Source of the DNA: Croceicoccus sp.
GTDB taxonomy: Bacteria > Pseudomonadota > Alphaproteobacteria > Sphingomonadales > Sphingomonadaceae
Reading direction: 5' to 3'
NCBI GenBank assembly: GCA_002694745.1
Contig: NZMY01000016.1
Coordinates: forward strand, 62,001-126,000
Length of the DNA stretch: 64,000 nucleotides
Shown here: positions 27,754 through 35,992 of the stretch, piece by piece
Numbering within the stretch: the first letter of the stretch is position 1
Layout: each line of letters opens with the position of its first letter
Program-made: the position numbers and the translations under genes
Notes under the pieces: generated by a model
What the model was told of the DNA's origin: nothing
Database searches by the model: none
The model's input: the letters and a program-made list of their open reading frames with translations, nothing else

Positions 27754-28956
27754 TTACTCGGCCCCCTCGTCCGACTTCGGCACGGCTTTCGCGGCTGGGG
27801 ACTTCGCGGCGGGCGCCTGCTGGCCGGTCGGTGTGTTGGCGACGGTCACCGGCATACCGGGGCGCAGCGTCTGCAGGCGGCTGACGATCACCTCGTCGCC
27901 GGGGCGCAGACCGCTTTCGACGATCCAGCGGCCCTCGACCATCTCGCCCAGCGTGACCTTGCGCGCCTCGACCATGCCGTCCTTGCCCACGACATAGACG
28001 CTGCCCCCGTCATCTGCCAGCATCACCGCAGCCTGCGGCACGCTCACCGCATTGCGGCGCGTGCCCACCGTGACCCGGCCGCGCACGAATTCGCCCGGCA
28101 GCAGCTGATAGTTGGGATTGGGCACCTCGGCGCGAACCTCGACCGTGCCGGTGGTTTCCTGCACCGACACCGCCAGGAAGTCGATCTTGCCGGTAATGGG
28201 ATAGGCGCTGCCGTCGGGGAACAGGATCTGCACGTCAATCGCATTGCGGTCGGGCAGGTCGATCTCACCCGACGCGATCGCGCGCTGGGTGCGCAGCAAT
28301 TCGGTCGCGGACTGGTTAAAGGTGACATAGACGCGGTCGATCTGCTCCACCGTGGTCAGCAGCGTGCCTTCCGGCTGGCTGACCAGCGCACCCTCGGTCA
28401 CCTGCGCGCGGCCCGCGCGGCCCGAAATCGGCGCGCGCACCGTGGTATAGCCCAGCTGCAGCCCCGCCGCGCGCAGCTGCGCGCGCAGCTGCGCCACATT
28501 GGCATCCGCTTCGCGCATGGCGGCGACGGCGGCGTCATATTCCTGCCGGCTGATCGCATTCTCGTCGACCAGCGGGCGATAGCGCTCCACCACGGCGCGG
28601 GCGTTGGCGGCGGTCGCCTTGGCCCGGTCGAGGCTCGCCTCGCTCTGCGCATAGCTGGCCTGCAGTTCGGACGGGTCGATGCGGAACAGGGGCTGCCCCT
28701 CGCCAACATCGGTGCCCTCGGTGTACAAGCGGCGCTGCACTATGCCGGTGACGCGGGCGCGCACCTCGGCGGTGCGGATCGCCGCGACGCGGCCGGGCAG
28801 TTCGACGATATTGGGCATGTCCCCGGCCGTGACCGTATAGGTCCTGACCGGCACCGCCGACGGCGCCGCCGCTTCCTCGACGCCCGAATCGCAACCGGCC
28901 GCAAGGGTCAGCGGCGCAAGGGCCGACAGGACGAGGGTAAGCGTTTTAAGTCGCAT
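27754..28956 (-). CDS. Membrane-fusion (AcrA-type) adaptor of RND efflux
   Basis: 400 residues. A lipoprotein signal (LTLAAGC) is followed by a lipoyl half-site (VRARVTGIVQRRLYTEG), a helical hairpin rich in Ala/Glu/Arg (about 105-175), a second lipoyl half (TTVRAPISGRAGRAQV), a beta-barrel and a C-terminal Ala/Lys/Pro tail. It bridges the RND pump and the outer-membrane duct. First gene of the efflux operon; its ATG is 89 bases from the TetR start, with a palindrome between them at 28989-29002. Confidence 0.95.
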   Translation of the reverse strand: MRLKTLTLVLSALAPLTLAAGCDSGVEEAAAPSAVPVRTYTVTAGDMPNIVELPGRVAAIRTAEVRARVTGIVQRRLYTEGTDVGEGQPLFRIDPSELQASYAQSEASLDRAKATAANARAVVERYRPLVDENAISRQEYDAAVAAMREADANVAQLRAQLRAAGLQLGYTTVRAPISGRAGRAQVTEGALVSQPEGTLLTTVEQIDRVYVTFNQSATELLRTQRAIASGEIDLPDRNAIDVQILFPDGSAYPITGKIDFLAVSVQETTGTVEVRAEVPNPNYQLLPGEFVRGRVTVGTRRNAVSVPQAAVMLADDGGSVYVVGKDGMVEARKVTLGEMVEGRWIVESGLRPGDEVIVSRLQTLRPGMPVTVANTPTGQQAPAAKSPAAKAVPKSDEGAE

Positions 28957-28988
28957 GCGCCGAATTCCGATTTTGCAGTTGCGAAGGC

Positions 28989-29002
28989 GTAATAGGTATT
29001 AC
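28989..29002. promoter_or_regulatory. Candidate TetR operator between efflux operon and its regulator
   Basis: GTAATAGGTATTAC is a 14-base inverted repeat (GTAATA / TATTAC arms, GG centre) in the 88-base divergent spacer. Its position between adaptor and regulator starts is typical for a TetR repressor acting on both. Confidence 0.55.
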
Positions 29003-29044
29003 ACAAGAGACTTCAAGACCGAAAAAGCTATTGGAGCAGGATTA

Positions 29045-29674
29045 TTGACCGAGGCAGGATCGACGGAGGGCCTCCAGCAGGAAAGGCTCGACAAGCGGCG
29101 GCTGGCTTTTCAGCAGGCGGCCCGCGAACTTTTTATCGAGCAAGGTTACGAACGCACGACGCTTGCCGAAGTGGTCGACCGCGCCGGCGGGTCGCTGGCG
29201 ACGCTGTACAAGCTGTTCGGCAACAAGGAGGGTTTGCTTGACGCGGTTTTAGCGCAATCGCGCGATCTCGGCCATAGCGTCGTCGAAAGGGTCGCGGCGC
29301 AGGGCCTGCCCCCTGCCGAAACGCTACACCGGCTGGGGGCAGAGCTGAACGCGATCTATCTCGATCCGCCGAACCTGTCGGTGGTCCGCATCGTTATCGG
29401 GCGCAGCATCTGCGATGTCGATTTTGCCCGCAGCTTCTTCGACCTGTCGCAGATGAAGGCAAAGCTAGCCATGCGCGCCCTGTTCCGGCGCTGGGCGGAC
29501 CAGGGCATCGCGCTCAATGGCGATCCCGAAATGCTGGCCGACCTATTCCTCAGCCTGCTGGTGTTCGACTTCCAGATCCAGGCGGTCAGCCACGGCTTCA
29601 TGGCGCCGCCCACCGAGGCGCAGGTGCGCGAACGCACCGATTTCTTCCTGCGCGGCGCAGGCTTGGCAGGCTAG
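29045..29674 (+). CDS. TetR-family regulator of the RND efflux operon
   Basis: 209 residues from TTG 29045, preceded by GGAG nine bases upstream; any earlier start would run into the efflux gene's own start region. The N-terminal TetR helix-turn-helix spans about residues 14-60 (RRLAFQQAARELFIEQGYERTTL split around AEVVDRAGGSLATLYKLFGN). The C-terminal ligand-binding domain has the AefR-like C-terminal pattern (AELNAIYLDPPN ... ADLFLSLLVFDFQ). It is divergent from the pump operon and probably represses it and itself through the 28989-29002 palindrome. Confidence 0.88.
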   Translation: MTEAGSTEGLQQERLDKRRLAFQQAARELFIEQGYERTTLAEVVDRAGGSLATLYKLFGNKEGLLDAVLAQSRDLGHSVVERVAAQGLPPAETLHRLGAELNAIYLDPPNLSVVRIVIGRSICDVDFARSFFDLSQMKAKLAMRALFRRWADQGIALNGDPEMLADLFLSLLVFDFQIQAVSHGFMAPPTEAQVRERTDFFLRGAGLAG

Positions 29675-29707
29675 CCGCGCCACGCAGCCTGTCGGCAGGT
29701 GGCCCGA

Positions 29708-30493
29708 TCAGGCGGTAATCAGGGCCGAAACCGATCCCGCGCCTTCGAAACGCGCCTCGACCGACTGGCCGACCGTCACGTCATGCACGCCCGTGACCGC
29801 GCCCGAGGATACCCAGCCGGGCGCCTGTGCCATCAGGCCGCGCTGATCCAGATTGGCCAGCAGGAAACGCACCGCGCCGAATGGGCCGTCCAGCATGGAT
29901 GCGGTCGTGGCCTTGCCGACGCTCGCGCCGTCGATGATCGTCTCGACCGCAATGTCGTTGATGCGGTCCCAGCGTTCGCGCGGCAGCACCGGGCCCAGCA
30001 CCAGCCCGGCATTATTGCCATGGTCCGACACGGTCACGCAGGGACCGTCGGCGTTGATGCCCGGATAGGGCGATGAAGCGATCTCGATGGCGATGCGGAT
30101 TTCCTCGACCCAGTCATAGGTCTCGGCGTCGTTCGTGGGCAGCTTCGCGCCTTGGGGCACGCGGATGCGGATCGCGAATTCGGCCTCCGCCGCCGCAAAG
30201 CCCTTCTCGAACACGGGCATCGCTATGGGGCTGCCGACCTGTTCGTAAATCGTGTCGGCCATGATCGGCCCGATCAGCCGGTTCGCGCCCAGCTCGCCAT
30301 CCACCGGCGGCGGGATCTTGCCGACCTTCCAGCCGCCCACCGGACGGTCCCACAGCCGCAGCGCATGGTCCTGCACTTCATAGGCCTCGGCCAGCGTTCG
30401 CGGCCGCTCTCCGGGATAGTCGGGCAGCGCCTTGCCTTCGGTGCGCGCGGTAACGAATGCCTGCGCGATGCGCTCTATTGCGTGGCCGTCCAT
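29708..30493 (-). CDS. FAH/MhpD-family hydratase (2-keto-4-pentenoate hydratase-like) in the uronate regulon
   Basis: 261 residues matching the 2-oxopent-4-enoate hydratase / fumarylacetoacetase C-terminal fold. RPRTLAEAYEVQDHALRL is the N-terminal helix, VGGWKVGK the substrate loop, AAAEAEFAIRI carries metal-binding Glu residues, and the C-terminus has GVHDVTVGQSVEARF. Related enzymes hydrate or cleave 2-oxo acids, including 2-keto-3-deoxy sugar acids in oxidative sugar pathways. A copy of the island's LacI-type motif lies 31 bases before its ATG, so it is probably coregulated with pectin genes, although no known galacturonate step needs it. Its real substrate is unknown. Confidence 0.85.
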   Translation of the reverse strand: MDGHAIERIAQAFVTARTEGKALPDYPGERPRTLAEAYEVQDHALRLWDRPVGGWKVGKIPPPVDGELGANRLIGPIMADTIYEQVGSPIAMPVFEKGFAAAEAEFAIRIRVPQGAKLPTNDAETYDWVEEIRIAIEIASSPYPGINADGPCVTVSDHGNNAGLVLGPVLPRERWDRINDIAVETIIDGASVGKATTASMLDGPFGAVRFLLANLDQRGLMAQAPGWVSSGAVTGVHDVTVGQSVEARFEGAGSVSALITA

Positions 30494-30523
30494 GATCCCC
30501 TCGACGTTTCTGCTTCACAACTA

Positions 30524-30538
30524 GGAAACCGGTGTCAT
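30524..30538 (-). promoter_or_regulatory. Uronate-regulon operator copy 1 (hydratase / lacI intergenic)
   Basis: Minus-strand ATGACACCGGTTTCC, one mismatch to the island consensus WTGACACCGGTTACC. It lies between the divergent hydratase (start 30493) and LacI regulator (start 30708), so it may control both. Confidence 0.75.
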
Positions 30539-30707
30539 AATGAAGACAGCCGGGAAAGCAAGACCTTCCCGGAACAAGGTCCGGTACCGGGCCATGAACA
30601 GGGAACGGGAGGGGGCAACGCCGACGATGGCGCTTCATGCGTCAGACCTTACGGCTTTTGTCACTCTGCGCTAAGGCCTGAAAGACCAGGGGTCTGCGGA
30701 GTTTGGA

Positions 30708-31739
30708 ATGGGAAGTGAACGAAGGAACGAGCGGCAGCCGACGATCAACGACGTCGCCCGCGTGGCGGGTGTATCGAAAAAGACCGTCAGCCGGGTCATC
30801 AACCGCTCGCCCCTGCTCAAGGACGATACGCGGCAAAAGGTCGAAAGCGTCATTGCGGAACTGGGCTATGTCCCCAATCCGCAGGCCCGCGCGCTGGCGC
30901 TGCGCCGCAATTTCCTGCTGGGCCTGCTGCACGACAACCCGAACGCGCAGACCGTGCTGAATTTCCAGATCGGCGTGCTCGACGCGATCCGCGACACCAA
31001 TTTCGCGCTGGTGGTCCGTCCGGTGAACCGTCACTCGCCCAACATGCTCGACGACATCCGCGACTTCCTCGAAAAGCAGCGGCTCTACGGCGTATTCATC
31101 CTGCCCCCGATTTCCGAGAACGAGGAACTGGCCGCGCTCTGCCGCGAGCTTGACTGCGCCTATGTCCGCATGGGGTCGACCCAGCTCGACAGCCCGCAAT
31201 ATCTGGTCGAATCGAACGACCGCGAGATCGTGGCCAGCGCGGTCGACCATTTGGTCGAGATGGGGCACCGCCGCATCGGCCTGATCGAGGGGCCCGAAGG
31301 CTTCCGCTCCGCCTTCGAACGGCGCGAGGGTTTTCTCGACGGCATCCGCCGCCACGGGTTGGAATATCGCGCCGAATGGCACGCACCCGGCCAGTACACC
31401 TTCGATTCGGGGATCGAGGCGGCGGAGCGCATCCTCTCCCTCCCCGACCGTCCCAGCGCAATCTTCGTTTCGAACGACGAGATGGCGGCCGCCTCGATGC
31501 ATGTCGCACGAAACAAGGGCCTGCTGGTGCCCGACGACTTGTCGATCATCGGCTTCGACGACAGCCCCATCGCCTCGCATATCTGGCCGCCGCTCACCAC
31601 CGTGCGCTGGCCCATCCGCGAGATGGCAAGCGTCGCGGCGCACAAGCTGATCGATTCCGAAGATGCCGATCAACTGCCCTCGCGCCTGCCGTCGCAGCTG
31701 ATCCGCCGGTCCTCGGTCGCGCCGCCGCGCGAAAAATGA
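30708..31739 (+). CDS. LacI-family regulator of the pectin/galacturonate island
   Basis: 343 residues. The N-terminal LacI helix-turn-helix is TINDVARVAGVSKKTVSRV at about 11-29, followed by the hinge helix with NPQARALALRR. The C-terminal periplasmic-binding-like domain has the usual FVSNDEMAAASMHVA and DDLSIIGFDDSPIA motifs and would bind a sugar-acid ligand. It sits among the uronate genes, and six copies of a motif with the CCGG centre typical of LacI operators flank them, so it is the obvious candidate regulator. The inducer (galacturonate, KDG or a related compound) cannot be deduced. Confidence 0.9.
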   Translation: MGSERRNERQPTINDVARVAGVSKKTVSRVINRSPLLKDDTRQKVESVIAELGYVPNPQARALALRRNFLLGLLHDNPNAQTVLNFQIGVLDAIRDTNFALVVRPVNRHSPNMLDDIRDFLEKQRLYGVFILPPISENEELAALCRELDCAYVRMGSTQLDSPQYLVESNDREIVASAVDHLVEMGHRRIGLIEGPEGFRSAFERREGFLDGIRRHGLEYRAEWHAPGQYTFDSGIEAAERILSLPDRPSAIFVSNDEMAAASMHVARNKGLLVPDDLSIIGFDDSPIASHIWPPLTTVRWPIREMASVAAHKLIDSEDADQLPSRLPSQLIRRSSVAPPREK

Positions 31740-31787
31740 TCGTCCCTGCCGGTTGAAATACCCCCCCTATGTCGTCTATCTAGGCTT

Positions 31788-31802
31788 TTGACACCGGTTA
31801 CC
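31788..31802 (+). promoter_or_regulatory. Uronate-regulon operator copy 2 (dhuI-kduD-kdgK operon)
   Basis: TTGACACCGGTTACC, perfect match to the island consensus, 67 bases before the ATG of the isomerase gene and after the LacI gene. Confidence 0.8.
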
Positions 31803-31869
31803 TAAATCCAGCCCGCATCGGGCGGAATACGAAAATTCGGCTCGGACAGAGCCAGACAGCGAGGATGTT

Positions 31870-32502
31870 ATGAAGATTGCAATCATCACCGAGAACAGCC
31901 AGGCCGCGAAGAACTGCATCATCGAGGAAGCGCTGAAGTCCACGGTCGAGCCGATGGGCCACGAAGTCGTGAACTATGGCATGTACACGCCCGAGGACAA
32001 GGCGCACCTGACCTATCCGATGGTCGGCCTGCTGACCGGCATCCTGCTCAATTCCAAGGCGGTCGATTTCGTCGTCACCGGCTGCGGCACGGGTTCGGGA
32101 TCTATGCTGGCGGCCAATGCCATGCCGGGCGTGTTCTGCGGCCTCGTCATCGATCCGACCGACGCGTTCCTGTTCGCGCAGATCAACGACGGCAACGCGG
32201 TCGCCATGCCCTATGCCAAGGGCTTCGGCTGGGCTGCCGAACTCAATCTGCAGGACTGCTATCGCAAGCTGTTCGAGGGTGAGAGCGGCGTCGGCTATCC
32301 CAAGGAACGCGCCGAGGTCATGGCCAAGAACCGCGGCGTCCTTGCCGATCTCAAGGCCGCCAGCTGCAAGGACATGCTGACCGTGCTCAAGAGCGTGGAC
32401 CAAGACCTGCTCAAGACCGCCATTTCGGGCGAACGTTTCGAAGAGCATTTCTACCCCGCGTCGAAGGACGAGCAGATCAGCGCCTATCTGAAGAGTCTGT
32501 AA
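31870..32502 (+). CDS. RpiB/LacA-fold sugar isomerase, DhuI-like
   Basis: 210 residues with the RpiB/LacA/LacB fold: MKIAIITENSQAAKN at the N-terminus, a YPMVG segment and VTGCGTGSGSMLAAN, which resembles the phosphate-free catalytic loop, plus PTDAFLFAQINDGNAVAMP. It is longer than RpiB (about 150). In streptococci an RpiB-fold enzyme, DhuI, isomerises 4-deoxy-L-threo-5-hexosulose uronate, doing the job of the unrelated cupin KduI, and is paired with a reductase DhuD. Here the gene lies one gene before a KduD/DhuD-type reductase and a KDG kinase, no KduI is present, and an operator copy precedes it. DhuI activity is therefore a strong inference. Confidence 0.8.
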   Translation: MKIAIITENSQAAKNCIIEEALKSTVEPMGHEVVNYGMYTPEDKAHLTYPMVGLLTGILLNSKAVDFVVTGCGTGSGSMLAANAMPGVFCGLVIDPTDAFLFAQINDGNAVAMPYAKGFGWAAELNLQDCYRKLFEGESGVGYPKERAEVMAKNRGVLADLKAASCKDMLTVLKSVDQDLLKTAISGERFEEHFYPASKDEQISAYLKSL

Positions 32503-32630
32503 GCGCCGATCCATCGCGGGGGTGGCGCGGCCATCCCCGCCGATACGACATGAACGACCGCCTTGCGCATGCAGGGGCCGACCGCGACAAACATCGTCCG
32601 GCGGCGACGAAACCCCGAGAGGACGACCCG

Positions 32631-33401
32631 ATGAACAGCCCCTTCGACCTTACCGGCCGCGTCGCGGTCGTCACCGGCGCCAACACCGGCATCGGACAGG
32701 GAATCGCCCTCGCTCTGGCCCAGGCCGGGGCGGATATCGCCGCCGTAGGCCGCAGCGAAGCCACCGAAACCGCCGACAAGGTGCGCGCCCTTGGCCGCAA
32801 GTGCGAGTTGGTCTCCGCCGATCTCTCCTCCATCGCGTCGGTCAAGGATGTCGTGGAAAGCGTCGTCTCCTCGCTCGGCTCGCTCGACATTCTGGTCAAT
32901 AATGCGGGCATCATCCGGCGCGAGGACGCGCTGGACTTCTCGGAAGAGGACTGGGATGCCGTGATGGACACCAATCTGAAGTCGCTGTTCTTCCTGTGTC
33001 AGGCGGCCGCGCGGCACATGACCGGCTGGTCCAGCCAGTCGGGCAAGCGCGGCAAGATCATCAATATCGCATCCATGCTGACCTTTCAGGGCGGTATCCG
33101 CGTGCCCAGCTATACCGCCAGCAAGTCGGGTGTCGGCGGCCTCACCAAGCTGATGGCCAACGAATGGGCGGCCAGGGGCGTCAATGTGAACGCCATCGCG
33201 CCGGGCTATATCGCCACCAACAACACCGCGGCGCTGCAGGCGGACGAAGCCCGCAACCGCCAGATCATGGAACGCATCCCCGAAGGCCGCTGGGGCGATC
33301 CCAAGGACATCGGCGGCGCGGCGGTCTTCCTCGCCAGCAACGCGGCGGACTATGTGCAAGGCCATATCCTCGCCGTCGACGGCGGCTGGCTTGCCCGCTG
33401 A
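32631..33401 (+). CDS. kduD: 2-dehydro-3-deoxy-D-gluconate 5-dehydrogenase (KduD/DhuD-type SDR)
   Basis: 256 residues from ATG 32631 (GAGAGGA upstream); an in-frame ATG at 32550 adds 27 unlikely residues. Classical short-chain dehydrogenase: cofactor motif TGANTGIGQG at about 15-24, NNAGI, catalytic Tyr161 and Lys165 in YTASK, preceded by Ser in NIASMLTFQGG, which resembles KduD. It should reduce 3-deoxy-D-glycero-2,5-hexodiulosonate to KDG with NAD(P)H. It lies after the DhuI-like isomerase and before KdgK, completing the arm that uses unsaturated galacturonate from the pectate lyase. Confidence 0.88.
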   Translation: MNSPFDLTGRVAVVTGANTGIGQGIALALAQAGADIAAVGRSEATETADKVRALGRKCELVSADLSSIASVKDVVESVVSSLGSLDILVNNAGIIRREDALDFSEEDWDAVMDTNLKSLFFLCQAAARHMTGWSSQSGKRGKIINIASMLTFQGGIRVPSYTASKSGVGGLTKLMANEWAARGVNVNAIAPGYIATNNTAALQADEARNRQIMERIPEGRWGDPKDIGGAAVFLASNAADYVQGHILAVDGGWLAR

Positions 33402-33411
33402 GGACGCCGCG

Positions 33412-34446
33412 GTGAGCGAACGCCGCACCGGACCAGTCGTATGCTTCGGGGAAATGCTTCTGCGGCTGAGCCCGCAGAGCCATATCCCGCTGGCACAAGC
33501 AGGCAGCGTCGCCATCGACGTCGGCGGGGCGGAGGCGAATGTCGCCGCGGCGCTTTCCAGCCTTGGCGTGCCCACGCGCATGATGTCGGTCGTCCCCGAC
33601 AATCCGCTGGGCTGCAAGGCGATCGCCGCGATGGGCGCAGCGGGCAGCGACACTCGCTTTATCGTGAAGCAGCCGGCCAAAACACCTGGACGCATCGGCC
33701 TCTATTTCTTCGAACCGCCTGCCGGGCCCATCGCGGGCCGCGTCACCTATGACCGCGCGGGTAGCAGCTTTGCGCTGGCCGATCCCTCCGCCCTGCCCTT
33801 CGCCGAGGCGCTCGACGGGGCCAGCCTGCTCCACATGTCGGGCATCACCCCCGCGCTTGGCCCCGATGGGGTGGCGCTGGCGCGCGCCGCCGTGGCGGCG
33901 GCCAAGGCGGCGGACGTGCCGATCTGCTTCGACGGCAATTACCGCGCGAATTTGTGGGACGCATGGGACAGCGACCCGCGCGCGATCCTGACCGAGCTGA
34001 TGTCCGAAGCCACGCTGATGATCGGCAACCACCGCGACATTTCGTTGCTCTTGGGCACAACATTCTCGGGCGACGGCCCCGACCGCCGCCGCGAGGCGAG
34101 CCAGGCCGCGTTCGAAGCCTTTCCCAAACTGCAATTGATCGCCAGCACCGCGCGCCATGTCGAGACCGCGGGCACACACCGCATCGCCGCGCGCATCGAT
34201 CTGCGCGATACCCATTGGCAGACCGAAGAAGTGCGGATCGAGAATATCGTCGACCGCATCGGCACCGGTGACGCCTATGCCGCGGGCATGTTGCGCAGCT
34301 GGCTGGCGGGCGGTTCGGCGCAGGACATGGCGAAGTCCGGTCTCGCGCTCGCGGCGCTGAAACACGGCGTTCCGGGCGACATGATCCTCGTGACCGCGGA
34401 CGATCTTGACAGCTTCGATCCGGCGGGCGGCGATGTCCGGCGCTGA
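33412..34446 (+). CDS. kdgK: 2-keto-3-deoxygluconate kinase
   Basis: 344 residues from GTG 33412, preceded by GAGGA that overlaps the stop of kduD. PfkB-family sugar kinase: VVCFGEMLLRLSP start, GGAEANVAAALSSLG, CFDGNYRANLWD and the catalytic IGTGDAYAAG loop with Asp287. It phosphorylates KDG to 2-keto-3-deoxy-6-phosphogluconate. Both uronate arms in this window meet at this step. The matching aldolase (Eda) is not in the window and must lie elsewhere, for example with Entner-Doudoroff genes. The carboxylesterase gene overlaps its last 14 bases. Confidence 0.93.
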   Translation: MSERRTGPVVCFGEMLLRLSPQSHIPLAQAGSVAIDVGGAEANVAAALSSLGVPTRMMSVVPDNPLGCKAIAAMGAAGSDTRFIVKQPAKTPGRIGLYFFEPPAGPIAGRVTYDRAGSSFALADPSALPFAEALDGASLLHMSGITPALGPDGVALARAAVAAAKAADVPICFDGNYRANLWDAWDSDPRAILTELMSEATLMIGNHRDISLLLGTTFSGDGPDRRREASQAAFEAFPKLQLIASTARHVETAGTHRIAARIDLRDTHWQTEEVRIENIVDRIGTGDAYAAGMLRSWLAGGSAQDMAKSGLALAALKHGVPGDMILVTADDLDSFDPAGGDVRR

Positions 34447-35989
34447 TTCCGCAAACCGCCGCAGCGTCCTGAAAACCGGGCTGATCGGCTCCGGCCTGCT
34501 GGCCGCGCCCGCCTTCGGCCAGTCCCGCACCCCGCGTGTCGGCGGCTATGAAGGCATCCGGCAAGCGGGCGTGAACGCCTTCCTCGGCATCCGATATGCG
34601 ACAGCGCAGCGCTTCGCCCGCCCCGTTCGCCTGCCCTTCGCCAGCGCGCCGACGCCCGCCAAGGCGTTCGGCCCGATCTGCCCCCAGCGCGGCAGTCCGG
34701 ACGAGCCGGTGAGCGAGGACTGCCTGTTCCTCAATGTCTGGACACCCGACCTCAGCCCCGCCGCGAAAAAGCCCGTCATGGTCTATTTCCACGGCGGCGC
34801 CTACAATGGCGGCACAGTCACCGATCCGGTCACCCACGGCCAGCATCTGGCGGGGCAAGGCGATGTCGTGGTGGTCTCGGTCAACCAGCGCCTCAACGTG
34901 TTCGGCTATCCGTGGCTCGCACCCTTCGATGCGCGCTATGCCGACAGCGGCAATCTGGGGCAGCTCGACCTGATCGCCGCGCTCGAATGGGTGCGCGACC
35001 ACGCCGCGAAATTCGGCGGCGATCCGTCGCGCGTGATGGTGTTCGGCCAGTCGGGCGGCGGCGCCAAGATCGCGACGCTGATGGCCATGCCCGCCGCCAA
35101 CGGCCTGTTCCATTCCGCCGCGACAATGAGCGGGCAGCAGGTCACCGCCAGCGGCCCGACCAATGCGCTGAAACGCATCACGGCCTTCTTCGAACAGGTC
35201 GGCGTCCCCGTCGGCGACGTGGACGGATTGAAGGTGCTCTCGACCGAGCAGATGGTCGCCGGACTCGACGCCACCGATCCGGTGCTGGGCGGCAGCCTCT
35301 ATTTCGGGCCGGTGCTCGACATGGTGAACCTGCCGCGCCACCCTTTCTGGCCCGACGCCGCGCCGCAGTCTCTCGCGATTCCGATGATCCTGGGCAATAC
35401 GACAGACGAAACGCGCGCCTTCATCAGCCCGGACGGTCCCTTCCTGCAGGGCATCGACTGGTCCAATATCGCCGAGCGCATCCGGCCCAACATCAAGATC
35501 GACCTGCGCCCCGATTACGTGGTGCAGCAATATCGCGAACATTTCCCCGACTGGTCGCCCGAGCAAGTGTTCTATGCCGCCACGACCGACGGACGCAGCT
35601 GGCCGGGCCAGTGGATCGAGGCGGACGAGCGCGCAAAGGCGGGTGCGGACAAGACCTGGGTCTATCAGCTCGACCGCGAATCCCCGGTCGATCCGCAGCG
35701 CGGGGCGGCGCATACCGACGACCTGCCCTATGTGTTCGGCACGCTGGACGCACCGGGCAGCTACTCCGGCACGGGCAAGCGGGCGCGGGACATCAGCGCG
35801 GCGATGATCAGGGCCTTCACTGGCCTTGCCCGCACTGGCACGCCGGGCCTGACCGACTGGGCACCTTACACCCTGCCCGACCGCGCCACGCTGATGGTGG
35901 CGCAAGACCGCATCGCGATTGAGAACGACCCGCGCGGCTGGCAGCGCGAAATGTGGTCGACCGCGCCCTATATCCAGCCGGGGATCTGA
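34433..35989 (+). CDS. Exported type B carboxylesterase
   Basis: 518 residues from ATG 34433, overlapping kdgK by 14 bases. A Tat-like signal (ANRRSVLKTGLIGSG) suggests export. Type B carboxylesterase fold: FLGIRYATAQRFARP, SEDCLFLNVWTP, oxyanion segment YFHGGAY, nucleophile elbow FGQSGGGAK with Ser207 where the family usually has GESAG, and a late HTDDLPYVFG His. The likely role is removing ester groups (methyl, acetyl or feruloyl) from pectin fragments, judging from its neighbours; the actual ester is unknown. It is the fourth gene of the dhuI-kduD-kdgK operon. Confidence 0.88.
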   Translation: MSGADSANRRSVLKTGLIGSGLLAAPAFGQSRTPRVGGYEGIRQAGVNAFLGIRYATAQRFARPVRLPFASAPTPAKAFGPICPQRGSPDEPVSEDCLFLNVWTPDLSPAAKKPVMVYFHGGAYNGGTVTDPVTHGQHLAGQGDVVVVSVNQRLNVFGYPWLAPFDARYADSGNLGQLDLIAALEWVRDHAAKFGGDPSRVMVFGQSGGGAKIATLMAMPAANGLFHSAATMSGQQVTASGPTNALKRITAFFEQVGVPVGDVDGLKVLSTEQMVAGLDATDPVLGGSLYFGPVLDMVNLPRHPFWPDAAPQSLAIPMILGNTTDETRAFISPDGPFLQGIDWSNIAERIRPNIKIDLRPDYVVQQYREHFPDWSPEQVFYAATTDGRSWPGQWIEADERAKAGADKTWVYQLDRESPVDPQRGAAHTDDLPYVFGTLDAPGSYSGTGKRARDISAAMIRAFTGLARTGTPGLTDWAPYTLPDRATLMVAQDRIAIENDPRGWQREMWSTAPYIQPGI

Positions 35990-35992
35990 ACC

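Noticed and set aside
31788-31793. TTGACA at the left edge of operator copies 2 and 6 as a sigma-70 -35 box
   Set aside because: No -10-like hexamer is found 16-18 bases downstream at either site; the match more likely reflects the operator itself.
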